From: Chitinophaga sp. LS1
GTDB lineage: Bacteria; Bacteroidota; Bacteroidia; Chitinophagales; Chitinophagaceae
Reading direction: 5' to 3'
Assembly: GCF_034274695.1 (NCBI RefSeq)
Contig: NZ_CP128362.1
Coordinates: 6,760,501 to 6,824,500, forward strand
DNA: 64,000 nt
Every line of letters starts with the position of its first letter. The first letter of the stretch is position 1. Made by a program: the position numbers and the translations under genes. Of the stretch, positions 1 to 7,636 are shown in pieces. The notes under the pieces are model-generated. The model searched no databases and was not told the DNA's origin. It saw only the letters and a list, made by a program, of their open reading frames with translations.

Positions 1-459
1 CCTGAAGAGAAATCATGGCGTTTAAATGAGCGTTTCTATGGTGCTTTGCAAGGGTTAAATAAAGCTGAAACTGTGCAGCAATATGGTGAAGAACAGGTAC
101 ACAAGTGGAGAAGAGATCCACACGAACACCCGCCAAAATTAGTGCAAACAGATGCCCGTTTTCCCGGAAATGACCCAAGGTATAAAGATCTGTTACCTAC
201 TGAATTGCCCTTTACAGAAAATCTCAGTGAAACCATGGATCGGGTACTGCCCTATTGGACGAATACCATCATTCCAGCATTGAAACAGAAAAAGCAAGTG
301 CTCATAGTGGCTCATGGCAATAGCTTAAGGGCACTGATACAGTATATCGATCACTTATCTGATGAGGAAGTGACGAATTTAGATATTCCTACAGGAACAC
401 CGTGGGTGTATGAGTTGAATGATGACCTGAGCAGGATCAGGCATTACTATCTGAAGTAG
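1..459 (+). CDS. gpmA: 2,3-bisphosphoglycerate-dependent phosphoglycerate mutase, 3' part
   Basis: The frame is open from the first base, so the start lies outside the window; 152 residues are visible. The enzyme interconverts 3- and 2-phosphoglycerate in glycolysis and gluconeogenesis. The visible part carries the family stretch WRLNERFYGALQGLNK, the ETVQQYGEEQVHKWRR region, and the second catalytic histidine in VLIVAHGNSLRALIQY. The C-terminus (TGTPWVYELN) is also typical. The N-terminal phospho-histidine motif (RHG) is missing only because of the window edge. The last 23 bases overlap the 3' end of the convergent gene on the minus strand. Identification is strong; no sign of damage. Confidence 0.95.
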   Translation, partial: PEEKSWRLNERFYGALQGLNKAETVQQYGEEQVHKWRRDPHEHPPKLVQTDARFPGNDPRYKDLLPTELPFTENLSETMDRVLPYWTNTIIPALKQKKQVLIVAHGNSLRALIQYIDHLSDEEVTNLDIPTGTPWVYELNDDLSRIRHYYLK

Positions 460-1057
460 GATCATCTGCTTTTGATGCTACCCCGTTTTTAAACATGATT
501 AATTCTAAGGACCTGAGTGGAGTCATTGTATAGCCAACTTTTTCAACCATAGATTGGTGAAGAGGCTCAAACTCAGGCAGGGAAGCTATTTCATTACTAA
601 ACCTGTTATAATCCAGATAAGATTGATAATTATGAATTGTTTGTTGATTGGCGTTCTTTCCTGTTAAATATTGGTATACCCTGCTATCCCAGATAGCATA
701 ACTGGAAGGATTGATAAAGTGTAATATTTTTGAAACTCCTACCAGTGAGTTATTAAAACAGGCGCTCAATTCTTCTAAATCTGCTTCCGATAATGATTTC
801 CCGTCCTTCGCCCTGTTCAAAATATAGACAACTTCCTCCCATTTATCAGATTTAAAATTAAAGATTCGTGGCATCCATCCGTAGGTAAAATGAATTCCTA
901 TTACCACATCATGTTTGGTAATTTCCTGTAGATCTGCAAAATATTTCAGGAATTCAGGATAAGCGATCAGATAAGATTTGTCTGTTGTAAAGACTACTTT
1001 TTTCTCATCCTCAATCAGTTTTTCAAGTGGAATTCTTTCTTTAATTATATCGTACAT
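437..1057 (-). CDS. Hypothetical protein (206 aa)
   Basis: I do not recognise this protein. It is soluble, with no signal peptide or membrane segment, and has a mixed charged composition. The most distinctive stretch is SKILHFINPSSYAIWDSRV, followed by a Tyr-rich region. It starts at an ATG only 5 bases after the stop of the upstream minus-strand gene, so it is probably the last gene of the long block descending from 8938. Its 3' end overlaps the end of the phosphoglycerate mutase gene by 23 bases on the opposite strand. Codon use looks ordinary for the region. No function is assigned. Confidence 0.75.
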   Translation of the reverse strand: MYDIIKERIPLEKLIEDEKKVVFTTDKSYLIAYPEFLKYFADLQEITKHDVVIGIHFTYGWMPRIFNFKSDKWEEVVYILNRAKDGKSLSEADLEELSACFNNSLVGVSKILHFINPSSYAIWDSRVYQYLTGKNANQQTIHNYQSYLDYNRFSNEIASLPEFEPLHQSMVEKVGYTMTPLRSLELIMFKNGVASKADDPTSDSNA

Positions 1058-1062
1058 AACCG

Positions 1063-2043
1063 TTATTTCGGCTTCTTCTTCGATGACTGCTGCTGCTTCT
1101 GCAACGTCTCTTCGTTCATCTCCTCCGTAGTTTTCGGATTCGTCAAATCCTTCTTCTTCATATCCAACGGTTGCCCCACCGGATACTTTCCTAACTGCAA
1201 CGCATCATGAAACACCTTATCTATATGCACCCACTTTCCTCCTTTCCACTTAAACCCTTCATAATCCAGATCCGGCACATACGTCGAAGGTTTCCCTTTC
1301 TGATTCGTCTCAGAGATCAAATGATCATACACGATCATATCCATCTCCGCGTTATAACTCAAACTAATCGTCGCCTCCTTCTTATACTCCAATATAAACC
1401 TGTTCTTCAGCGGCTTCGGCACCGTATCCTCCGCAAAACTAAAGAATGGTCCGCCAAACACAGGCTTGCCATCCTTAAATGACAACATCTCTATCATCTT
1501 CTTCTGACTCCTCAAATTATTCGCATCCCACCCAAACAAGGTGTAATAATCCGTATTAAAGAACCTGCGTTGCAATATCTTATAATACAAGCATCCATAC
1601 CAGTTCTTATTATCCGTAATGGTATCCGTATTCAATATATAATCAGACGCATCGAACAGCGGGAACAACTTCAGCTTCCCATCCTCTGTACGCATCTGTA
1701 TCGCCCCATAATGATGGAAAAAAGTATTCTCCCGCTCCACTCCCCATGTAAAAATGCGGAATGTGCTATCCTGCGGATATTGAATGGAAACCGTTGTAAT
1801 TGAATCAAAAGGGAAATAAAAAGAATTCGGGGTCTTCAGCGCCTGCACCAGTTTCGGGATGAAACGATCACTGGCATTCTGCCGGGAATCTTCATCCCTG
1901 CCACGTAAAATAAGGTCAGATAAGTATTTGAGGGAGTCCTGCTGCGCGTTCAACGATGCTGCGTCAGTCGCACTGATTCTTTGCCCCCGTACAGTAGCAG
2001 CCACAAACAGCAGACAGGATAACCCAATTATGCGCACTTTCAT
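1063..2043 (-). CDS. Hypothetical secreted protein
   Basis: The open frame extends to 2112 but the first 23 residues do not look coding; the Met at 2043 (or the adjacent one at 2046) is directly followed by a classical signal peptide (MKVRIIGLSCLLFVAATVRGQ), so I place the start there, giving 326 residues. The mature part is rich in Tyr, Phe, Trp and charged residues and ends in a Lys/Gln-rich tail. It resembles uncharacterised periplasmic or secreted Bacteroidota proteins; no catalytic motif is visible. It lies 31 bases after the heptose phosphatase gene and may share its transcript, but nothing ties it to heptose metabolism. Confidence 0.75.
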   Translation of the reverse strand: MKVRIIGLSCLLFVAATVRGQRISATDAASLNAQQDSLKYLSDLILRGRDEDSRQNASDRFIPKLVQALKTPNSFYFPFDSITTVSIQYPQDSTFRIFTWGVERENTFFHHYGAIQMRTEDGKLKLFPLFDASDYILNTDTITDNKNWYGCLYYKILQRRFFNTDYYTLFGWDANNLRSQKKMIEMLSFKDGKPVFGGPFFSFAEDTVPKPLKNRFILEYKKEATISLSYNAEMDMIVYDHLISETNQKGKPSTYVPDLDYEGFKWKGGKWVHIDKVFHDALQLGKYPVGQPLDMKKKDLTNPKTTEEMNEETLQKQQQSSKKKPK

Positions 2044-2074
2044 CATAGCCTTATTTACGTTATATGAAACAAAT

Positions 2075-2617
2075 TTATTGTATGATCTTCGAAAATTCCA
2101 ATAAATTGTCACACTTAAAATCGATCATCGGATCAGGAAATGCCTGTTCCGGTTTTGTAGAAGGGATAAATACCGTCTTCATTCCCAACTGCTTCCCAAA
2201 TTTCATATCTCCCATGGTATTCCCTACCATCACAGATTTACTGAAATCTATTTCAGGAAATGCTGCCCTTGCCTGCATCGCCATACCTGGCTGCGGCTTA
2301 CGGCAGGGACTGTCATTATTCACATCCGAACAGTGGTAAATGGCATCTATCCTCCCCCCGTGTGTACGGATTTCGGATAGCATATGCCTATGAATGTCTT
2401 CTAACCCTTCTTCTGTCAGCAATCCTCTTCCTATACAACGCTGGTTCGTCGTGATCACAATACGGCCAAAACGGGCATTTAACACAGGCATCGCCGCCAG
2501 CACACCTTCCGAAAACCGGAACATATCCCATTGCAGCACATACCCATCTTTGATCTCCTCATTCATGACCCCATCGCGGTCCAGGAACAACGTCCAGCTA
2601 TTATCAATTGCTATCAT
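2075..2617 (-). CDS. gmhB: D-glycero-D-manno-heptose 1,7-bisphosphate 7-phosphatase (HAD family)
   Basis: HAD-superfamily phosphatase of 180 residues, the usual GmhB length. Motif I is FLDRDGVMNE with the nucleophile and acid/base Asp at about residues 13 and 15; motif II is VITTNQ; then CRKPQPGM carries the motif III Lys, and VGNTMGDMKFG is motif IV. GmhB removes the 7-phosphate from heptose bisphosphate. The start ATG overlaps the stop of the guanylyltransferase gene (ATGA), showing translational coupling. Because HddA and HddC are neighbours, the likely substrate is the alpha-1,7-bisphosphate of the GDP-heptose branch. Histidinol-phosphatase is the main alternative within this family; the context argues against it. 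Confidence 0.88.
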   Translation of the reverse strand: MIAIDNSWTLFLDRDGVMNEEIKDGYVLQWDMFRFSEGVLAAMPVLNARFGRIVITTNQRCIGRGLLTEEGLEDIHRHMLSEIRTHGGRIDAIYHCSDVNNDSPCRKPQPGMAMQARAAFPEIDFSKSVMVGNTMGDMKFGKQLGMKTVFIPSTKPEQAFPDPMIDFKCDNLLEFSKIIQ

Positions 2618-3306
2618 GCCAGTTCTTGCTGCGCCCGCTCATAATCAGCCGGTACGCCAATGTCTATAAAATAAGAATCACTCTCAAAGCCGTACACTTT
2701 ACCGCTTTGCACCTGTGCTTCCAGTACATCTTTTTCAAAGGAGAATTTCTTTGGCAGATCCAGACTTTCCAGGTACTCCCTGTTCGCCACATAAATACCG
2801 CCATTGATCAGCCCTTCTTCACAATATTCCTTTTCGAGGAAAGCAGTGATCCTTTTATTGTCATCCAGCTTTACACTGCCGTAACGATCAAATTGCTTCA
2901 TCGGTTTCAGTGCCAGTGACAACGCACTCCCCTTTTCTTCGTGAAAGTTTGAATAATCAAACAGGTCTACATTAAAAAGGGTATCTCCATTCATGATGAA
3001 GAACGCGTCTTCTTCCAGTTCTTCCAGTGCATTCATGATCGCTCCACCGGTACCCAGCGGTTCTTCCTCGATCACAAAATCCACCTTCATCGTCCATTCG
3101 TTGGCCTCAATGTATTCTATCACCTGTTCTGACAGGTGTCCCAATGATAATACCACATGCGTCATCCCTTCTTTGAGCAGGTAGCGCAGCAGGTAATCTA
3201 TAAAAGGAACATCGCCCACGGGGGCCATGCATTTAGGCTTATCTGCCACCACACTACGCAACCGGGTACCCAGCCCTCCTGCTAATACAATACATTCTGT
3301 AATCAT
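2614..3306 (-). CDS. hddC: D-glycero-alpha-D-manno-heptose 1-phosphate guanylyltransferase
   Basis: Nucleotidyltransferase of 230 residues. The N-terminal signature VLAGGLGTRLRSVVADKPK is the nucleotide-binding loop with the catalytic Lys, followed by MAPVGDVPFIDYLL; the metal-binding Asp is in FFIMNGDTLFN. The C-terminal FIDIGVPADYERA is typical of the NTP_transferase family. HddC transfers GMP from GTP to heptose 1-phosphate, giving GDP-D,D-heptose. It overlaps the upstream isomerase gene and the downstream phosphatase gene by four bases each. By sequence alone it could be a mannose-1-phosphate guanylyltransferase-like enzyme; the three neighbouring heptose genes decide the call. Confidence 0.88.
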   Translation of the reverse strand: MITECIVLAGGLGTRLRSVVADKPKCMAPVGDVPFIDYLLRYLLKEGMTHVVLSLGHLSEQVIEYIEANEWTMKVDFVIEEEPLGTGGAIMNALEELEEDAFFIMNGDTLFNVDLFDYSNFHEEKGSALSLALKPMKQFDRYGSVKLDDNKRITAFLEKEYCEEGLINGGIYVANREYLESLDLPKKFSFEKDVLEAQVQSGKVYGFESDSYFIDIGVPADYERAQQELA

Positions 3307-3881
3307 GATCCGAAAAGGTTATTTTCTACAATTTCACAAATGATATGCCCAATAGTAATATGCGACTCCTGGATACGCGGCGTATCGGAAGAAGGTACGT
3401 TCAGCAGGTAGTCGGTTCCATCTTTCATTTTACCACCAGATTGCCCTGTCATGCTTACCACGATCATTCCTTTGGACTTGGCCACCTTGATGGCTTCCAG
3501 GATATTGGCAGAATTGCCTGAGGTAGAAATGCCGACAAACACATCACCTGCCTGACCAATACCACGCAGCATGCGGGCATACACTTCATTGTAACCATAG
3601 TCATTGCCGACAGCTGTCAGGAATGAGGTATTACAATGCAGTGCTTCGGAATACAGCGGTGTCCTGTCTTTATAAAAACGTCCGGAAAACTCAGCGGCCA
3701 GGTGTTGCGCATCCGCAGCACTACCGCCATTTCCCGCAAACAATACTTTATGATTTTGCTGGAAGCAACCCGTCATCACACTAGCTACCTGTGCGATGGT
3801 TCTCACTAATTCTTCGTCGTTGATAATCGCCTGTTTTACCGCGATGCTTTCCTGTATAGTCTTAATTATTTTCTCTGTCAT
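3303..3881 (-). CDS. gmhA: Phosphoheptose isomerase (sedoheptulose 7-phosphate isomerase)
   Basis: SIS-domain isomerase of 192 residues, full length for GmhA. It converts sedoheptulose 7-phosphate to D-glycero-D-manno-heptose 7-phosphate, the first step of bacterial heptose synthesis. The diagnostic stretch FAGNGGSAADAQHLAAEFSG is present near residue 50, with ISTSGNSANILEA further on and the C-terminal active-site region HITIGHIICEIVE containing the conserved His. It lies 11 bases after the heptose kinase gene and overlaps the guanylyltransferase gene by four bases, so it is in the middle of the heptose operon. Confidence 0.92.
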   Translation of the reverse strand: MTEKIIKTIQESIAVKQAIINDEELVRTIAQVASVMTGCFQQNHKVLFAGNGGSAADAQHLAAEFSGRFYKDRTPLYSEALHCNTSFLTAVGNDYGYNEVYARMLRGIGQAGDVFVGISTSGNSANILEAIKVAKSKGMIVVSMTGQSGGKMKDGTDYLLNVPSSDTPRIQESHITIGHIICEIVENNLFGS

Positions 3882-3892
3882 TGTTGCTATAT

Positions 3893-4909
3893 TTAAATAG
3901 TCCAGGTGTTCACTCCCTGATGCGTAAAATGATAACGTTTTACCTGGCCACCAAAGGCATTCAGGGCATCGACTACGGCATAACGTGTATTCCGTGGACA
4001 GTAAAATATCATAAAGCCACCGCCACCAGCACCGGAGATCTTACCTCCTGAAGCACCGGCAAGTTTGGCCGCTTCGTAAATTTCGTCTAATTGTGTGTTG
4101 GAAATACCTTTTGCCATGTTTTTCTTATGCTGAAAACCATAGTCCAGGATCTCTCCGATTTTATCGATCTCACCTCTCAGCAGGGCTTCTTTCATCATCA
4201 CTGACTGCTCTTTCAGGTGGTGCATGGCTTCAATGCTGGATTCTTTCTTATCCGTTACATTCTTCTGTTGTTCAGAGATAATGCTGCTGGACAAACGGCT
4301 GGTAGAAGTATAGTACAATACCAGGTTATTCTCCAGTTCATCGAGGTATTTTTGCTTAATGCGCAGGGGATTCACGATCACCTTATCGCCGTAAAATTCC
4401 ATGAAGTTCACACCACCAAAGGTCGCGGCATACTGATCCTGTTTACCACCAGCCTGTTGCAGGTCTTCTCTCTCGATGCAATAAGCCAGGTGTGCCATAT
4501 CATACTCACCCAGCGGCAGTTTCAGCCACTCTGCAAATGCGCCCAGCACCGCCACCACCAGCGTGGAAGAGGTACCCAAACCGGAACCGGCCGGAGCATC
4601 TACAAAGGTCGTGAGTTTAAAACCCGATGGGATACCATAGTCTTTCGCCACACGGTTAATGACACCTTTCAGAATATCCAGTTTACCATTATAGGCAAGC
4701 GGGAATACGGCTTCGCATTCCAGTTGTTCTTTTCTGTCTGCCGACTCAAAGATGACTTTGTTTTCAGGAATCGGCTCGATGGCGGCTCTGGCGTATAAAG
4801 AGATAGTTGCGTTCAGGATAGCGCCACCAAACATATCAGAATATGGACTTACATCGGTACCACCGCCTGCCAGTCCCAGGCGTAATGGTGCTTTACTACG
4901 ATAGATCAT
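3893..4909 (-). CDS. hddA: D-glycero-alpha-D-manno-heptose 7-phosphate kinase (GHMP family)
   Basis: GHMP kinase of 338 residues. The N-terminal PLRLGLAGGGTDVSPYSD is typical of HddA-like sugar kinases; the ATP-binding glycine/serine loop is PAGSGLGTSSTLVVA; the C-terminal GHMP motif is KISGAGGGGFMIFYC. HddA phosphorylates heptose 7-phosphate at the alpha-anomeric C1, committing the sugar to the GDP-linked D,D-heptose pathway used for S-layer, capsule or O-antigen glycans and not to the ADP-heptose branch for LPS core. It starts 70 bases after the glycosyltransferase gene and leads the four-gene heptose set. Good match in length and motifs. Confidence 0.9.
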   Translation of the reverse strand: MIYRSKAPLRLGLAGGGTDVSPYSDMFGGAILNATISLYARAAIEPIPENKVIFESADRKEQLECEAVFPLAYNGKLDILKGVINRVAKDYGIPSGFKLTTFVDAPAGSGLGTSSTLVVAVLGAFAEWLKLPLGEYDMAHLAYCIEREDLQQAGGKQDQYAATFGGVNFMEFYGDKVIVNPLRIKQKYLDELENNLVLYYTSTSRLSSSIISEQQKNVTDKKESSIEAMHHLKEQSVMMKEALLRGEIDKIGEILDYGFQHKKNMAKGISNTQLDEIYEAAKLAGASGGKISGAGGGGFMIFYCPRNTRYAVVDALNAFGGQVKRYHFTHQGVNTWTI

Positions 4910-4979
4910 GTTTAAATAATATGGACCGGCAAGATAAATGATTCCTGTGGCCGAAATCTTAAAAAACCGTTAAAATATC

Positions 4980-6110
4980 TTACAAACCTGTCAGGCGGAG
5001 AATTTCTTTTGCCAGTCTGTCCCAGGAATACTTTTGCTTTTCTATGTGAACAGCCGCTGTCATATCGGCTTCCCTGTTGCCAACATAGTATTTTTCTATG
5101 GCGGCAGCGATATCTGCAGGATCAGGTTCGCATTGGAAACCCACTACATTGCCTGGCACCATTTCGACTAATCCTCCTACCCTTGTTACCACCATTGGTT
5201 TTTCGAAGTGGTAAGCGATCTGTGAAATACCGCTCTGTGTAGCGCTTTTATAAGGTTGCACTACCAGGTCGGCAGCACAGAAGTAGTTTTTAACAGCGTC
5301 GTTTGGAATAAAATCGGTGTGCATGAGTATGCGGTCACCCAATTGTAGTTTGGCGAACAACTCCTTGTAAGGGGCTGCGTCTTCGTAGTATTCACCTGCT
5401 ACGATGAGGTGTACATCCAGCTTTTTCATTCTTTCGTCGGCCATGGCCTGCATGAGCAGATCGAGGCCTTTGTACTGGCGGATAAAGCCGAAAAAGAGAA
5501 TGTACTTTTTGTTTTCATCCAGCCTCAATACCGCTTTGGCCGCCGGTTTGGAAATCGGCGTACCATAGTTGTCATAAATAGGATGAGGTATGAGTGATAC
5601 CGGTTTATCCGGTTCAAACACCTTGAGATCGTCCAGCACGGATTGGCTCATGGCGATGAAGGCATCCACCGGTTTCAGGAAGTATTTAGTAAAAGCCACA
5701 TCGCCCGGACGTTTTTCATGGGGCACCACGTTGTCGAGGATAGACAAGGCTTTGGTATTTCCTTTTTTACCTAAACGCAGCAGGGAACCCAGGGCAGGGC
5801 CCATGAGTGGTAACCAGAATTTGGCAATGATCAGGTCTGGCTTCATTTTGCGGATTTGCCTGCCCACTTTCAACCAGTTCAACGGATTGATAGAATTAAT
5901 CCTTCTGGTGATATTCAGGTGAGGCGGCGCCGCTTCAGTAGCATATTGACTTTTGCCGGGGAAAATAAATTTCGGGTATTGCAGGGTAAAGGTCCAGATC
6001 TCTACATCTGCGTCCTTTTGCAGTTCTTCAGCCAGTCTTTCATTGTAGGCGGCAAGACCTCCACGATAAGGCCAGGCGGGTCCCAGGATAAGTATCTTCT
6101 TTCTTCCCAT
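4980..6110 (-). CDS. Family 4 (group 1) glycosyltransferase
   Basis: GT-B fold glycosyltransferase of 376 residues. The open frame can be extended two codons to a TTG at 6116, but the ATG at 6110, followed by GRKKILILGPAWPYRGG, is the natural start. The N-terminal glycine-rich GPAWPYRGGLAAYNERLAEEL and the C-terminal nucleotide-sugar region (VQPYKSATQSGISQIAYHF, then PMVVTRVGGLVEMV) are characteristic of GT4. It is cytoplasmic and probably adds a sugar to a lipid-linked glycan. It starts 6 bases after the stop of the family 2 enzyme and precedes the heptose kinase gene, so its donor may be GDP-heptose; this is inference only. Confidence 0.88.
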   Translation of the reverse strand: MGRKKILILGPAWPYRGGLAAYNERLAEELQKDADVEIWTFTLQYPKFIFPGKSQYATEAAPPHLNITRRINSINPLNWLKVGRQIRKMKPDLIIAKFWLPLMGPALGSLLRLGKKGNTKALSILDNVVPHEKRPGDVAFTKYFLKPVDAFIAMSQSVLDDLKVFEPDKPVSLIPHPIYDNYGTPISKPAAKAVLRLDENKKYILFFGFIRQYKGLDLLMQAMADERMKKLDVHLIVAGEYYEDAAPYKELFAKLQLGDRILMHTDFIPNDAVKNYFCAADLVVQPYKSATQSGISQIAYHFEKPMVVTRVGGLVEMVPGNVVGFQCEPDPADIAAAIEKYYVGNREADMTAAVHIEKQKYSWDRLAKEILRLTGL

Positions 6111-6116
6111 CAGCAA

Positions 6117-7064
6117 TTATTTCGTTCGGTCTAAAGTAGTTTCAACGAGGTAGTCGTTTCGTTCCACGGCATTTCTCGTCACCAGTTCACCAATGAAACC
6201 GGCGAGGAACAGCTGAGATCCAATGATCATGGCCAGCAGTGCCAGATAGAAGATCGGGCGTTCAGTCATTTTAAAGACATCGTTGAAGATCTTTTCGTAG
6301 CCAAGATATCCTGCGATGACGAAACCGATCATAAAACACAAGGTACCCATCGCGCCAAAGAGGTGCATAGGGCGCTTGCCAAACTTCCCGATGAACATGA
6401 TGGTAGCCAGGTCGAGGAAGCCGTTGATAAAGCGTTCAAGGCCAAACTTTGATACACCGTATTTACGGGCGCGGTGTTCCACCACCTTCTCTCCGATATT
6501 GCGGAAACCGTTCCATTTCGCAATAACCGGGATGTAGCGGTGCATTTCACCATATACTTCTATGCTCTTTATCACTTTTTTACGGTAGGATTTCAGGCCG
6601 CAGTTCATGTCGTGCAGCTTGACACCACTCATTCTGGTAGTGGTCCAGTTGTATAATTTAGAAGGGAGGTTTTTGGTCAGGGCGCTATCATAGCGTTTCT
6701 TTTTCCAGCCGCTCACGATGTCGAAGCCGCCTTCTTTGATCATGCTATACAGCTCTGGTATTTCGTCAGGACTATCCTGCAGATCGGCGTCCATGGTGAT
6801 GATGACATCGCCTTTGGCCATCTTGAAGCCTTCGTTGAGGGCGGCAGATTTGCCATAGTTGCGCTGGAACTTGATACCTTTGATATTGGCATTGGCAGCG
6901 GCCAGGGTCTGAATCACCTCCCAGGAATTGTCAGTACTACCATCATCTACCATCCACACTTCATAGGAAAACTGGTTCTCCTTCATGACACGGTCTATCC
7001 ATGCTGCCAGTTCCGGCAGTGATTCATCTTCGTTTTTTAAGGGAACAATTACGGAAATATCCAT
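6117..7064 (-). CDS. Family 2 glycosyltransferase, polyprenyl-phosphate sugar transferase type
   Basis: Membrane-anchored GT-A glycosyltransferase of 315 residues, in the DPM1/GtrB/ArnC group. The N-terminal catalytic domain has SVIVPLKNEDESLPELA, MVDDGSTDNSW and the metal-binding DADLQD (Asp at about 92 and 94). Two hydrophobic segments at about 235-255 and 272-295 are the usual membrane hairpin of enzymes that move a sugar from a nucleotide donor to undecaprenyl phosphate. It is immediately upstream of the GT4 gene and 24 bases downstream of the DUF4199 gene. The sugar transferred cannot be read from sequence. Confidence 0.9.
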   Translation of the reverse strand: MDISVIVPLKNEDESLPELAAWIDRVMKENQFSYEVWMVDDGSTDNSWEVIQTLAAANANIKGIKFQRNYGKSAALNEGFKMAKGDVIITMDADLQDSPDEIPELYSMIKEGGFDIVSGWKKKRYDSALTKNLPSKLYNWTTTRMSGVKLHDMNCGLKSYRKKVIKSIEVYGEMHRYIPVIAKWNGFRNIGEKVVEHRARKYGVSKFGLERFINGFLDLATIMFIGKFGKRPMHLFGAMGTLCFMIGFVIAGYLGYEKIFNDVFKMTERPIFYLALLAMIIGSQLFLAGFIGELVTRNAVERNDYLVETTLDRTK

Positions 7065-7088
7065 CTTAAGTTACTATGTGTTAAATGG

Positions 7089-7619
7089 TTACTTTCTACG
7101 AACGATCAGGGAAAGTATCGCAGAAAGGATGAATGATTTAATCAGCTTTTGCAGATAATTTATGACACTGCCTGCAATTGTCACGCCATATTCACCTGTT
7201 TCCGCCTCTTTTAGTTCCCTGTTGTAATCGGATTCAGAGTAACCCAGTGCTTTGTAAAGGTTTTTCATATCCCTCACATCGGCAATATGTGCCTGTTTCA
7301 TCTGTTCTACCAGTGAAGGATCGATAAAATTGAATAGGACATAGGTAAAAATGACCCCAATCAGCAGGGAAATTACGAAAGTGGTAAAGATAGGCTGCAG
7401 AACGGTCTTAAAATCTATTTTTCCCCCATAGGCTTTTCTACGTTCCAGGCCGGCCAGGAGGGCGCAGATGGCGGTAACTGCAAGTTCGATGCCGCCAAAA
7501 AGGAGGCTTTGCAGTTTGATTGGGTTGGTGAAATAGAAGATCAGTCCGACGGCAACGACGGATAATCCTGCTATCAGGCCCCATTTAACGCCCTGGTTGG
7601 GAGAAGATGCATTACTCAT
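7089..7619 (-). CDS. DUF4199 domain membrane protein
   Basis: Small integral membrane protein with four predicted transmembrane helices (WGLIAGLSVVAVGLIFYF, a second starting LLFGGIELAVTAICALL, a third with FTTFVISLLIGVIF, and a C-terminal one) and a short charged segment with the Tyr/Asp-rich LGYSESDYNREL before the last helix. This is the layout of the Bacteroidota DUF4199 family; function is unknown. The frame extends two codons upstream to a TTG, but the ATG at 7619 is preferred. It lies between the dihydroorotase-like gene and the glycosyltransferases, as often seen in this phylum next to a family 2 glycosyltransferase. Confidence 0.82.
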   Translation of the reverse strand: MSNASSPNQGVKWGLIAGLSVVAVGLIFYFTNPIKLQSLLFGGIELAVTAICALLAGLERRKAYGGKIDFKTVLQPIFTTFVISLLIGVIFTYVLFNFIDPSLVEQMKQAHIADVRDMKNLYKALGYSESDYNRELKEAETGEYGVTIAGSVINYLQKLIKSFILSAILSLIVRRK

Positions 7620-7636
7620 ACTCAAAATGACATTTA

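Noticed and set aside
4217..4798. A 193-codon open frame on the plus strand
   Set aside because: It lies entirely antisense to the heptose kinase gene, whose motifs are unmistakable, and its translation shows no family features.
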